This document shows, one piece after another, positions 42,241-50,807 of a DNA stretch of 64,000 bases; positions within the stretch are counted from its first letter, which is position 1; every line of letters starts with the position of its first letter. Location of the stretch: NCBI GenBank assembly GCA_020636905.1, contig JACJWX010000007.1, positions 60,547 to 124,546 of the forward strand, given 5' to 3'. Under the pieces are notes generated by a model, which saw nothing but the letters and a program-made list of their open reading frames with translations, ran no database searches and had not been told where the DNA came from. The position numbers and the translations under genes are program-made. This DNA comes from Actinomycetota bacterium. Its GTDB lineage: Bacteria > Actinomycetota > Thermoleophilia > Miltoncostaeales > Miltoncostaeaceae.

Positions 42241-42720
42241 ATGAGGCGCAGAAAACTCGTGACGATGCTTGCCGTGCCAATGTTTGCGGTCGGCCTGCTG
42301 GTCGCCGGCTGCGACGACGACGAATCGGCGGCAGACCAGACGACGCTGTCGGCCCCCGCTCCACTGGCACCGGCATCGATCGCCGCCGACGATCAGGCTG
42401 GTGACGGCCGGAGCGTGACTGTCGCCCGGCTGACCCTGCCCGCGCCCGGGTTCATCGTGATCCACGCCGACGGGGGTGGTGCTCCCGGCCCGGTGATCGG
42501 TCATAGCGACCTGCTGCCGGCTGGTGACAGCAACGATGTCGAGGTGGCGCTCGACACCCCGATCACGTCGTCGGCGACCGTGTGGCCGATGGCACACGTG
42601 GACGTGAACGTCAACGAAGCGTACGAGTTCGCTCCCCCGGACGAAGCGACCGACGCACCCGCGCTCCAGGAGGAGGCTGGCGCGGTGGCGGTCGTGCCGA
42701 TCGAATACTCGGTGGAGTAG
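42241..42720 (+). CDS. Lipoprotein with DUF7282-like domain
   Basis: Membrane-anchored lipoprotein of 159 residues. The signal peptide (KLVTMLAVPMFAVGLLVAGC) ends with a lipobox LVAG-C at Cys23, followed by an acidic DDDES stretch. The exported domain (about 50-135) has VTVARLTLPAPGFIVIHADGGGAPGPVIGHSDLLPAG and a WPMAHVDVNVNEAYEF close, which resembles the DUF7282 domain. The function is unknown. The GAAAGGA ribosome site is good. It lies 13 nt before an ECF sigma gene and its anti-sigma partner, so it may be a target or sensor part of that regulon. Confidence 0.8.
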   Translation: MRRRKLVTMLAVPMFAVGLLVAGCDDDESAADQTTLSAPAPLAPASIAADDQAGDGRSVTVARLTLPAPGFIVIHADGGGAPGPVIGHSDLLPAGDSNDVEVALDTPITSSATVWPMAHVDVNVNEAYEFAPPDEATDAPALQEEAGAVAVVPIEYSVE

Positions 42721-42733
42721 GCGGGCGACGTCG

Positions 42734-43279
42734 GTGCCCGCACGTGACGGCATTCGCGGCGGCGACGCGGCGGCGGCGGCCGAGGCCGCCGTCCGCCACG
42801 TCGCCAACGGTCACCGTGGCGCACTCCTGCGTTGGGTGACTCGACGAATGGGCGATGCGAGCACGGCCGAGGAGGTCGTGCAGGAGACCCTCGTGCGGGC
42901 CTGGCTGCATCACGACCGCTATGACGCGAACCGTGGTGCCGAGCGAGCGTGGTTGTTCGGCATCGCGCGGCATGTCATGGACGACCACGTTCGTCGTTCT
43001 GGTCGTTTCGTGCCCATGGCATCACCCCCGGAGAGCGGGGACGCTGAGTCGGCCGCCCGGGAGGTTGAGCGCGCCGTCGAGGCATCCCTTGTCCGCGAGG
43101 CGCTGGACGCCCTCAGCCCCGACCACTGCGCGGTGCTTGTCGCGGCACACTTCGACGGGCAGTCCGTGGGGGAGATCGCCTTGAAGCTGGGGATTCCGGA
43201 GGGAACGGTGAAGTCGCGGCTGTACTACGGTCTGCGTCGGTTGCGTGACGTGCTCACGGAGTGGGGGGTGGCGGGGTGA
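42734..43279 (+). CDS. ECF RNA polymerase sigma factor
   Basis: Sigma-70 family extracytoplasmic-function factor, 181 residues. Region 2 is GALLRWVTRRMGDASTAEEVVQETLVRAWLHHDRYD followed by AWLFGIARHVMDDHVRR (about 28-90). Region 4 is ALSPDHCAVLVAAHFDGQSVGEIALKLGIPEGTVKSRLYYGLRRLR (about 118-165). It directs polymerase to stress or envelope promoters. The following overlapping gene encodes its zinc-finger anti-sigma factor, the usual SigK/SigL-type arrangement. The GTG start is used. Confidence 0.93.
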   Translation: MPARDGIRGGDAAAAAEAAVRHVANGHRGALLRWVTRRMGDASTAEEVVQETLVRAWLHHDRYDANRGAERAWLFGIARHVMDDHVRRSGRFVPMASPPESGDAESAAREVERAVEASLVREALDALSPDHCAVLVAAHFDGQSVGEIALKLGIPEGTVKSRLYYGLRRLRDVLTEWGVAG

Positions 43280-43929
43280 CGGCTCAGGACCATCACGACG
43301 ACCTGCTGGCGGCATCGGCGGCGTACGTGCTCGGTGCGCTCGCCCCCGTCGACCGAGCCCACTTCGAGCGCCACCTGTCGGGTTGTCCCACCTGCCAGAG
43401 GGAGGTCGCTCGCCTCGCGGTCGTGCCTCGGTTCCTCGACACCATCGAACGCCCGGACGACGAGGCCGAGCAGGCCGAGGCGATCTCCCTTCTCGACCTG
43501 ACGGAAGCCCGACGCGTCGGCCGCAGGCTTGATGCGGCGCGCCGGGGGTGGAGGACGGTGGCGATCGGCTCCAGCGCCGCACTGATCGCGCTGCTCGTGG
43601 CGGCGACCGTGCGCATCTGGCCGTCCGGGGACGGGCCCGAGCGGACGCTCAGCGGAACATCGGCATCGGTGCGGGCCAGCCTCTCGGTGGACGCTCGTAC
43701 CTGGGGATCGGCGCTCCAGCTCGACGTGCGGGGACTTCCGTCGAGGGAGAGCTACCGGTTGTGGGTGGTCGGTCCCGATGGGCAGCGTCGCCAGGCGGCC
43801 GCTTGGGGCGCCACACCCGATGGAAGCTCCCACGTGCCGGGGGCGACCGTCTTGAGTCCCGCCCAGCTACGCGCGGCGTTCGTGACCGGCCGGGACCCTG
43901 CTCGAGTGCTGGTCCGGATGGACGGTTGA
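43276..43929 (+). CDS. Membrane anti-sigma factor (RskA-like, zinc-finger)
   Basis: Protein of 217 residues with three parts. The cytoplasmic anti-sigma zinc domain has AAYVLGALAPVDRAHFERHLSGCPTCQREV (HxxxCxxC at about 34-41). One membrane helix (VAIGSSAALIALLVAATVRIW) lies around 95-115. The exported RskA-type domain has WGSALQLDVRGLPSRESYRLWVVGPDG and closes with VLVRMDG. It holds the sigma factor inactive until a signal triggers its release, by family analogy. The GTG start overlaps the sigma stop (GTGA). The outer domain could sense the same signal as the upstream lipoprotein. Confidence 0.92.
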   Translation: MTAQDHHDDLLAASAAYVLGALAPVDRAHFERHLSGCPTCQREVARLAVVPRFLDTIERPDDEAEQAEAISLLDLTEARRVGRRLDAARRGWRTVAIGSSAALIALLVAATVRIWPSGDGPERTLSGTSASVRASLSVDARTWGSALQLDVRGLPSRESYRLWVVGPDGQRRQAAAWGATPDGSSHVPGATVLSPAQLRAAFVTGRDPARVLVRMDG

Positions 43930-44085
43930 ACCGACGGCAGTCCTCAGCTGGCCGCGTCTGGTCCACCTCGCGGCTGGCGTACGTGTGCTGACTTCATAGG
44001 TGACGAAGCGGTCAAGCGGCGATGGCCGCGCGGAGTTCATCCCCGTTCGTCGACTGGTTCGTTCGCTCGCCGCGCTGCGACCCGC

Positions 44086-44919
44086 TCAGCGCTCCAGCGG
44101 CGCCGGGCCCTGGCCGTTTCGGAACCGGCGCCAATCCGGGCGGCGCCCCTCCTGGAACGCGGCGATCCCCTCGGCGGGATTGGGCCCGTGCAGATGGTTG
44201 AACACATGGAGTTCGGTCGACGGCAGGATCGACGTGCGCGCGAAGTCCGAGCCCGCGTTCAGCCCCGCCTTGGCGAACCGGAGCCCGATCGGGGAGTGGT
44301 CCAGGATCTCGTCGCACCAGGCCTGGACCTCGGCATCCAGTTCGTCGTCGGGGACCACGCGGTTGACGAGCCCCATCTCGAGCGCCTCGGCGGCCGAATA
44401 GCGGCGGCTGAGGTACACGATCTCCCTCGCGCGCTTCTCACCGACGAGCCGGGTGAGGGTCTGCGCCGACCACCAGGTGGGCGCCCATCCCAGGCGGGTG
44501 CCGGCCTGGCCGAAGACCCCGGAGGTGCCGGAAATGGTGAGGTCGGCGATGACGTTCATCTCGTGTCCGGCGCCGATGCAGTACCCGCGCACGCGCAGGA
44601 TGATCGGTTTCCCGCAGGCGCGCATCAGCTCACCGAGCTGCAGGTACAGCGTGACCTGCTCGCGCTTCTCCTCCTCGGTCCGCGTCGGCTCGCGGACGTC
44701 GCCGCCGGTGCAGAACGCGCGCTCACCGGCGCCCGTGAGCACCACGACGCCGATTGTCCGGTCGTTGGTCACGTCGGAAAAGACGGCGCACAGCTCTTCG
44801 AGCGTCCGCGTCCGCAGGGCGTTGAGGCGATCGGGCCGATTGATGGTCACGGTCAGGCGCCCGTCGGTGGCCTCCACGATCAGGTCCTCGTACGCGGTGC
44901 TCGTGCTGGCGATCATCAT
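44086..44919 (-). CDS. Enoyl-CoA hydratase/isomerase family enzyme, MenB/BadI-like
   Basis: Crotonase-fold protein of 277 residues. It has TINRPDRLNALRTRTLEEL near residue 20, the oxyanion segment GERAFCTGGDVREP near 67, RVRGYCIGAGHEMNVIADLTI near 110, VFGQAGTRLGWAP near 138, and a C-terminal AAFQEGRRPDWRRFR. The order and wording fit the dihydroxynaphthoyl-CoA synthase (MenB) and 2-ketocyclohexanecarboxyl-CoA hydrolase (BadI) branch more than general hydratases. Without other menaquinone or alicyclic-acid genes nearby, the choice stays open. The ATG at 44919 has a GGAGG site 6 nt upstream. Confidence 0.88.
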   Translation of the reverse strand: MMIASTSTAYEDLIVEATDGRLTVTINRPDRLNALRTRTLEELCAVFSDVTNDRTIGVVVLTGAGERAFCTGGDVREPTRTEEEKREQVTLYLQLGELMRACGKPIILRVRGYCIGAGHEMNVIADLTISGTSGVFGQAGTRLGWAPTWWSAQTLTRLVGEKRAREIVYLSRRYSAAEALEMGLVNRVVPDDELDAEVQAWCDEILDHSPIGLRFAKAGLNAGSDFARTSILPSTELHVFNHLHGPNPAEGIAAFQEGRRPDWRRFRNGQGPAPLER

Positions 44920-45249
44920 CCGGGACCTCCGCTCCGTCGCTTCTGGGGCGTCCTCAGCATCCCACGGCCCGCCCGAATCGAACCGCGTCGGGACGCAAAC
45001 TGCGCCGCTCCGATGCGCCGTCGTCGCGTGGTCGGTGTCGGGTGCGCCACCACCCGACACCGATTCTCCGGCTGCGGCTGCCACGGCCCGCCACCAGAGT
45101 TCCTGGACGATCGCTCTGCAATAACGGGTGGTGACGGTGGCGTTCCCCGAGCGCTTCGTCGCTCGCGCGAAGCCGGACCCTCTGGCCGGACGGTCGCCGG
45201 ACATCGACGCTTCGGCAACTGCAACGGCTACTCAACCGGGCGAGGCCGG
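44920..45249. other. Intergenic stretch between two leftward genes
   Basis: About 330 nt with no convincing gene on either strand. It carries the hairpin that should end the upstream regulator gene and, to its left, the leader of the MenB/BadI-like gene with its ribosome site. No clear promoter pair was found. Confidence 0.5.
45032..45063 (-). terminator. Hairpin terminator in the gap after the LuxR-type gene
   Basis: Perfect 13-bp stem (45032-45044 with 45051-45063) with a 6-nt loop. It is about 190 nt beyond the regulator stop and before the MenB/BadI-like gene. Confidence 0.5.
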
Positions 45250-47898
45250 TTACTCAGCAGGCGCTTCCCGGTGCTCGAATCGCGGAAGGTTGACGGTGTG
45301 CTCCCGCACCCGGGATTGCTCCACGAGATCGATGAGATCGCTGCGCCCGCCGATACCGAGCGCGCGGTAGGTGCGGTGCAGGTGGTTTCCGACGGTTCGC
45401 GGCGACAGCACGAGCCGCTGCGCGATCGCCGCGTCGGTTGCACCCTCGGCGGCGAGCAACGCAATCTCCAGACTCCGTGCCGAACAGACGGGCTTGCGGC
45501 GTGCGGCCAGGGGAGTGTCCAGGGCTTCGACCGCGGCGAGCCAGGTCCGGGCGCGGACCTGGGAACGGAAGGCGGCCGGGAGGTCCCCAGCCTCGGTGTG
45601 GAATTCACTCGCCTGGGAAGCGGCGTCCCCGGCTCGCAGGAGGTAGCCCACGTCGGCGAACGCCGTGGCGGCCTCGTCGAGGCCCGTGGCATCGCGGGCG
45701 GCGACCGCGGTGCAGTACCGGTTGACCGGGTGGACCGTCCGCCATTCCGCGTCGGCGCCCTCGGCGATTCGCGCAGCCTCGGGGGCGGCCTCCTCCGCCC
45801 AGCCAAACTCGGCCATCGAGTCGAGCGTGGCAATCGCGTGCGTTTGATGTCCGAGGCGTGCCGCGTCGTCGAGTGACTGCTGGAGACCCTCGAATCCGCT
45901 CCGGGTCTTACCTCGAAGAAGGTCCGCAACAGCGAGGCATCGCCGGGCGTCAGGAAGCATGATCGTGTTCTGCGACAGCTCTGCCTGCGAGATCAGAGTG
46001 TCCTTCGACGAGCAGGTGTTTGGAGCCAAGCGGGTGGACAGCTCAACGAGCACCGCCTTCGCCCAAGGAACCTGGCCCATCGGATCGCCCAGTGCTTCGA
46101 GTTGAATCCTGACCGGCTCCAGAACCTCAAACGAGACACGGAGGTTGCCGAGGAACCGGCTGTAGATCGCGCCAGCGAACTTGATGACTGGCCCCACACC
46201 TGGGTTGCCGTCCTCAAGCTGCTTCACATGTCGGAGCGCTTCCTGGAGGCGCCCGGCATGGAGTAGTGCCCAGCCGACCATCATCTCGGCGCCGAGGTCC
46301 AACAGCGTGACCCGATGGAAGGCATCGAGGCTTCGCACTTGGTGTCGGTCACTAAGCGCATCGCTGACACGCCCTGCGAGGCCTGCACTTGTGTAGGCGG
46401 CAGCCCTTGCCATCGATTCCGCCTGCGGGGAAGTGCTTCGGGCCCGATCCAGTACGGGCGCGGTGGCGGACATCGTTGCGCTGTCCCCGTGCGTCCACAG
46501 CACGAAGAGTCCTAGGTGGCTACGAAGAAGGTCCCGGGCGCCTTCCGACTCAGCGACGTCGGCGGCTTGGGCGAGCATGTTCGCCCCGCGCTCGAGATTG
46601 CCCAGCGGCATCCCGTGCATCCATGCCCTCGAGATGATGGATTCCGTGCGAAGGAGTTCGTCTTCGTTCGTGACGAGTTCCGTGTAGATGTCGTCCGCCG
46701 CATCGTGTTTGCCCTGCGCCGCGAGAGCTGAAGCCAGAAGGAACCGGGCGACCGGGCCTTCCGCCGCACGGGCGAAACGTTCCGCCTGGGCAGCTCCAAG
46801 GCTGGTGGTGGCGGATTTCGCCGCGGCCAGCAGCTGGGGGTTCGGAATAGGTCGCCCGGCGCTGAGACCCCAATCCGCGAGGACCAGATCATCGTCGCTG
46901 CGACGACAGGGAAGCCCTGCGGCGAGGTCGTAGAGACGCCCGAGGCCAGCTCGACGATCCTCGTCTCCCATCGCGCGGCGCAGGAGTTCGCCGTAGAGCG
47001 GATGGTTTGTGCGCACGATGCGGCGCCGATCGTCCGAGGAGGTGCGAATGAGTCGACGCCTGTCGAGCTCCGCGAGTGTTCCGGGAGCAGTTGCCGCCTC
47101 CAGGAGTCTGACGGGTAGGCCGCCGCCGACGGCAAGCAGCCTGAGTGCGTCGACACAGTGCGCATCCAACGTTGCCAAGCGGGCGTTGATGATGTCTTCA
47201 GTCCGTGCACCCGTTACCAGGGGGCCGGTCAGGCGGGCGATTCCTCGGTGCACGCCAATCGTTCCGCCATCCAGCGCTCCGAGACACAGCTCACGCGCGC
47301 AGAGCGGGTTCCCCTGCGATGCCTGCCACACTTCGCCTACGAGCTCCCGGGTAGGGGTTCCCTCAACGAGTTCCGCGACGAGGGCCACCAGCTCGGCCCG
47401 GCCAAGGGGTGGGACCTCGTGTCGCTGCGCGGTGCCGTCGGACCAGAGGTTGGTGATCGACGTGGGAATCTCGTCGCCTGTGCGAACCGTGAGGAGGACG
47501 CGTGCCGCTGACGTGCGCGCTATGCGGTCCAGGAGCAGCAGCGAGGTCGAATCAAGCAGATGAGCGTCGTCGACGCACACCAATGTGCGGCGGCCACTGC
47601 CGCCCAGGACTGCGGTCTGTAGGTGCCAAAGTCGTGTGGGCAGGTCGCCTCCGGTATCCGGTGCCGGTCGCGCGGCGAAGGCGAACGCACCGAGTGGCAC
47701 TTCCATGAATGCGTGATCACCGCGGGCGGTGACCACGCGGAGTCCGTCGGCGTCGCAAAGGTTGCACACCTCGACGGCAAGGCGCGTCTTGCCGACCCCG
47801 GCCTGGCCGACCAGCACTGTGGGAATCCGATCGTCCAGCAGCGCACGGACTGCCTGAAGGTCAGCCGCGCGTCCGATGAGCCGGCTCGGGCGCTTCAT
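45250..47898 (-). CDS. Large LuxR-family regulator with N-terminal ATPase (MalT/LAL type)
   Basis: Transcription regulator of 882 residues. An N-terminal STAND/AAA-type ATPase has Walker A VLVGQAGVGKTRLAVEV near 30-42 and Walker B TLVCVDDAHLLDS near 105. A long helical repeat region (about 340-780) looks TPR-like. The C-terminal LuxR DNA-binding domain (about 810-870) has ATDAAIAQRLVLSPRTVGNHLHRTYRALGI. Such LAL proteins switch on pathways after binding ATP and an inducer. The codon use and base content are less GC-rich than neighbouring genes, hinting at transfer. No target operon is adjacent in the same orientation except the MenB/BadI-like gene. Confidence 0.92.
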   Translation of the reverse strand: MKRPSRLIGRAADLQAVRALLDDRIPTVLVGQAGVGKTRLAVEVCNLCDADGLRVVTARGDHAFMEVPLGAFAFAARPAPDTGGDLPTRLWHLQTAVLGGSGRRTLVCVDDAHLLDSTSLLLLDRIARTSAARVLLTVRTGDEIPTSITNLWSDGTAQRHEVPPLGRAELVALVAELVEGTPTRELVGEVWQASQGNPLCARELCLGALDGGTIGVHRGIARLTGPLVTGARTEDIINARLATLDAHCVDALRLLAVGGGLPVRLLEAATAPGTLAELDRRRLIRTSSDDRRRIVRTNHPLYGELLRRAMGDEDRRAGLGRLYDLAAGLPCRRSDDDLVLADWGLSAGRPIPNPQLLAAAKSATTSLGAAQAERFARAAEGPVARFLLASALAAQGKHDAADDIYTELVTNEDELLRTESIISRAWMHGMPLGNLERGANMLAQAADVAESEGARDLLRSHLGLFVLWTHGDSATMSATAPVLDRARSTSPQAESMARAAAYTSAGLAGRVSDALSDRHQVRSLDAFHRVTLLDLGAEMMVGWALLHAGRLQEALRHVKQLEDGNPGVGPVIKFAGAIYSRFLGNLRVSFEVLEPVRIQLEALGDPMGQVPWAKAVLVELSTRLAPNTCSSKDTLISQAELSQNTIMLPDARRCLAVADLLRGKTRSGFEGLQQSLDDAARLGHQTHAIATLDSMAEFGWAEEAAPEAARIAEGADAEWRTVHPVNRYCTAVAARDATGLDEAATAFADVGYLLRAGDAASQASEFHTEAGDLPAAFRSQVRARTWLAAVEALDTPLAARRKPVCSARSLEIALLAAEGATDAAIAQRLVLSPRTVGNHLHRTYRALGIGGRSDLIDLVEQSRVREHTVNLPRFEHREAPAE

Positions 47899-47982
47899 TG
47901 CAGCGCTCCAGCGCCGACAGCCGCGCGACGGCTCGGGGACGGTGGTGGCGCACCGGATGGCAGCTGCCCTGCCATGGTTGCG

Positions 47983-48019
47983 ATAATACCGGTGATGTTT
48001 GGGTATGCCGCAATACCCA
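47983..48019 (-). promoter_or_regulatory. Candidate promoter and palindromic operator of the LuxR-type gene
   Basis: On the minus strand, TTGCGG (48008-48013) and TATTAT (47983-47988) are 19 nt apart. A perfect 7-bp inverted repeat TGGGTAT...ATACCCA (48000-48006 and 48013-48019) overlaps the -35. It may be a binding site for the regulator itself or for another factor. Confidence 0.4.
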
Positions 48020-48072
48020 CCCGCCGTGGTGTCGCCCGGTGGGGGCCCGGGAGGCCCCCACCGCGGCGGTTG

Positions 48073-49245
48073 CTACGGGCGCAGGTCGGGCGTCAGCGCG
48101 CCCTTCCCGGACCAGCTCTTGAACATCGCCCAGGCGCGCTTCTCGGTGCCGTCCTCGCGCACCAGCCCGGCGGGCCAATTGGGGTTGTCCTGCAGGTTGA
48201 ACCAGACGATCGCGCTCAGGCGGCGGTTCCGCCGCACCTGCGGATGCCTGAAGATCTGGCTGAGGTACTTGGCCTGCTGGGCTTCGCTGACCTTGACCTT
48301 GCGGAACGGGGTCGCCTGGGTGGTGTAGCCCGCCTCGGTGACGTACAGCTTCAACTTCGGTGCCCTGCGGAGCTTGATCCTGGCCCGGCCGCGCGCGGTC
48401 CGGATCTCACGGGCCCGCCGCGTGTCCAGCGTGCGGAGGATCTCGTTGATGCTGTTCCAGGACGGGAACGCCTTCGTGCGGCTGAAGGGAGCCGCATTGG
48501 GGTAGATGTGCTGCGAGTACGCGTCGAACTTGACGTTCAGCGGGCTGCGCACGATGCCGTTGAGCCACTGCCGGGCACCGAGGTTGCCGGCCCCGTTGGT
48601 GGAACGGGGTCCGCCGACACCGGCGATCACGATGGCCCGCCGGTTGTTGCGCTTGATGGGGCCGTAGGCCTCACGGACGAGGCGCAGGTACACCTTCAGG
48701 TTGGTGCGGCCGCCCACGCGGAAGAACGACTTCAGGTTCGGCTCGTTCCAGATCTCGATGAGCCTGACCCGCGGGAGGGGGGAGGTGCCGCCGGTGGGCG
48801 TGAACGTGCCGCTGTAGCGCTTGGACACCGCCGCCATGAACTTGCCGTAGTCGCCGGGCTTCGGCGCGTACGGGTTGTACTGTGTGTCGGTCTTGCGGCC
48901 GTCCGTGGTCCACGTGGGTGAGCTGTAGACCGAGATCAGCGGGGTGATCCCGCGGGAGGCGAGGCCGCTCAGCTTCGCGTCGGTCGTGGTCCAGTCGTAG
49001 GCCGGATCGTTCGGGTCGGTCGGCGAGGCCGGGCGGCTCAGGGCGATGTCCGACCAGAAGAGGTCGACGCGGGCCACGCGGGCTCCGGTTTCCTTGGCGA
49101 GGTCGAGTCGACCGGGGATCTCGGTGAGCGTGGCGGCGGCGAGTCGATCGTCCTGGACTGCTGCGACAGCACCCATCCCGGATGCGGGAATGGCTGCCAG
49201 TGAACACGCTGCTGCGGCGACCGTGAGGCTGAGTCGTCTGGGCAC
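48073..49245 (-). CDS. Secreted glycoside hydrolase-like protein (clan A TIM barrel)
   Basis: Exported protein of 390 residues. The signal peptide is PRRLSLTVAAAACSLAAIPASGMG. The barrel shows ARVARVDLFWSDI near residue 50, GITPLISVYSSPTW near 90, the acid/base phrase RLIEIWNEPNLKSFF near 155, FDAYSQHIYPNA near 235 and the expected nucleophile glutamate in KLYVTEAGYTTQ near 310. This is the layout of GH5/GH39-like enzymes of clan A. The sugar cut is unknown. The GTG at 49245 has AAGGAGGAG upstream. It might trim or remodel the organism's own glycan. Confidence 0.85.
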   Translation of the reverse strand: MPRRLSLTVAAAACSLAAIPASGMGAVAAVQDDRLAAATLTEIPGRLDLAKETGARVARVDLFWSDIALSRPASPTDPNDPAYDWTTTDAKLSGLASRGITPLISVYSSPTWTTDGRKTDTQYNPYAPKPGDYGKFMAAVSKRYSGTFTPTGGTSPLPRVRLIEIWNEPNLKSFFRVGGRTNLKVYLRLVREAYGPIKRNNRRAIVIAGVGGPRSTNGAGNLGARQWLNGIVRSPLNVKFDAYSQHIYPNAAPFSRTKAFPSWNSINEILRTLDTRRAREIRTARGRARIKLRRAPKLKLYVTEAGYTTQATPFRKVKVSEAQQAKYLSQIFRHPQVRRNRRLSAIVWFNLQDNPNWPAGLVREDGTEKRAWAMFKSWSGKGALTPDLRP

Positions 49246-49322
49246 GTTTGCGGCTCCTCCTTGGTGAGCGGGCGGCGAGACTACCAACGCGTCGGCTGGC
49301 CCTGGGCCCACCCGGTTCTTCG

Positions 49323-49787
49323 TTACCGTCGATCCTCGAAAAACCGACGCATGACCTCCAGCGAATCGGCGGCCAGGACCCCACTCTGTACCTCCACACG
49401 GTGGAGCAGGCGCGCATCTTGAAGAATGTTTACGACTGACCCCGCAGAACCAATCTTGTGGTCGGGGGCGCCGTAGACGACACGCGCGATGCGCGCCTGC
49501 TGGATCGCGCCGGCACACATCGGACAGGGCTCGAGCGTGCAGTAGAGGACGGCCCCCTGCAGTCGCCATCCGCCCAGCGTGAGCGCCGCGGCGCGCAGTG
49601 CGAGCACCTCCGCGTGGGCGGTCGGGTCAGGTCGAGCCTCGCGCTCGTTCCGCCCCGTGCCCACCACCTCACCGTCCTTGACCACCACGGCGCCGATCGG
49701 GACGTCGCCCTGCTCGCCGGCGGCCACCGCCTCGCGCAGTGCGAGCCGCATGAAGTGTTCGTCGCGGGGGAAGACTCCGACGGTCAT
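49323..49787 (-). CDS. tadA: tRNA adenosine(34) deaminase
   Basis: Makes inosine at the wobble position of tRNA-Arg(ACG). The 154 residues have the deaminase zinc site: HAEVLALRAA (His plus catalytic Glu, near 58) and LEPCPMCAGAIQQARI (two Cys, near 88). It also has GDVPIGAVVVKDGEVVG before and VYGAPDHKIGSAGSVVNIL after, the tRNA-recognition part that separates TadA from cytidine deaminases. The ATG at 49787 has no strong ribosome site; a CAGGAT hexamer lies 6 nt upstream. Confidence 0.96.
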   Translation of the reverse strand: MTVGVFPRDEHFMRLALREAVAAGEQGDVPIGAVVVKDGEVVGTGRNEREARPDPTAHAEVLALRAAALTLGGWRLQGAVLYCTLEPCPMCAGAIQQARIARVVYGAPDHKIGSAGSVVNILQDARLLHRVEVQSGVLAADSLEVMRRFFEDRR

Positions 49788-49878
49788 GGCGGCATCCTGT
49801 CAGGCGCGGCGGGTGGTCCGACATGTGTGCTGGACTGCCGGTGACCAGCGCCATCCCCCCAACCCACAGGACCGTCAC

Positions 49879-50622
49879 ATGACGAAGGACGACAACGCCG
49901 TGCGCACCGGCCGCCTCGCGGTCCGCGGACCCGCCAAGGAGCGGATCAGCCTCGCCGACCAGGGATTGTTCCGCCGCGAGCGAGACGACTCGTTCGTGCA
50001 CACCGATCCGTGGCGGGCGCTGCGGATCCTCGGTGAGTTCGTCGACGGGTTCGACGCCCTGGCGCGGGTGGGGCCGTGCATTTCGGTGTTCGGATCGGCC
50101 CGGCTGGGCCCCGGACACCCCTACTACGAGGCGGCGGTCGAGGTGGGGCGTGGCCTGGCGGAATGCGGCTACGGGGTCATGACCGGAGGCGGTCCCGGGA
50201 TCATGGAGGCCGCCAATCGAGGTGCTCACGAAGCGAACGGACTCTCGATCGGGTGCAACATCGAACTCCCGCACGAACAGGAGGGCAACGCCTACGTGAA
50301 CCTCGGTATCGACTTCCGCTACTTCTTCGTGCGCAAGACGATGTTCGTGAAGTACAGCGACGGGTTCGTCGTGTTCCCCGGCGGCTTCGGAACCGCCGAT
50401 GAGCTGTTCGAGTCCCTGACGCTGATTCAGACCGGCAAGACCACGCGGTTTCCGGTGATGCTCTACGGCAGCGAGTTCTGGAGCGGCCTGCTCGAGTGGG
50501 CCGAACGGACGCTGGCGCCGCAGGGAATGATCAGCCCGACCGATCTTGACCTGGTCACGGTGACCGACTCGCCGCAGGAGATCTGCGAGATGTTCGCCGG
50601 CCACATGGAGCGGACCGAATGA
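49879..50622 (+). CDS. LOG family protein (TIGR00730-type Rossmann fold)
   Basis: Protein of 247 residues of the LOG/lysine-decarboxylase-like family. It has VFGSARLGPGHPYYEAA near residue 72, the nucleotide-binding GVMTGGGPGIMEAANRGA near 100, and VVFPGGFGTADELFESLTLIQ near 170, with the PGGxGTxxE signature complete. Family members release the base from nucleoside 5'-monophosphates (cytokinin riboside phosphates in plants and some actinobacteria). The physiological substrate here is not known. Its stop overlaps the next small gene. Confidence 0.93.
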   Translation: MTKDDNAVRTGRLAVRGPAKERISLADQGLFRRERDDSFVHTDPWRALRILGEFVDGFDALARVGPCISVFGSARLGPGHPYYEAAVEVGRGLAECGYGVMTGGGPGIMEAANRGAHEANGLSIGCNIELPHEQEGNAYVNLGIDFRYFFVRKTMFVKYSDGFVVFPGGFGTADELFESLTLIQTGKTTRFPVMLYGSEFWSGLLEWAERTLAPQGMISPTDLDLVTVTDSPQEICEMFAGHMERTE

Positions 50623-50807
50623 GCGAACCTGGCACCGATCGCGCGCTTGCCGTTCGCCGGATGGGTCGGGTGGGGATCTGGGCCACCGCCGGAATGGTCG
50701 TGGGGAGCGTGGCCCGTGTGGCCACCGGCGAACCGGTGTGGGTGGCGGTGGGTGCCGCGCTGGGAGGCGTCGCGGCAGTGGTCTGGAACCGGCGTCCACG
50801 GCGGTGA
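50619..50807 (+). CDS. Small membrane protein
   Basis: Protein of 62 residues with two hydrophobic segments, VGIWATAGMVVGSVARVAT (about 18-36) and VWVAVGAALGGVAAVVW (about 40-56), and a basic tail NRRPRR. No family recognised. It overlaps the LOG gene by ATGA and the reductase gene by GTGA, so it is clearly part of the same three-gene operon. Confidence 0.7.
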   Translation: MSEPGTDRALAVRRMGRVGIWATAGMVVGSVARVATGEPVWVAVGAALGGVAAVVWNRRPRR

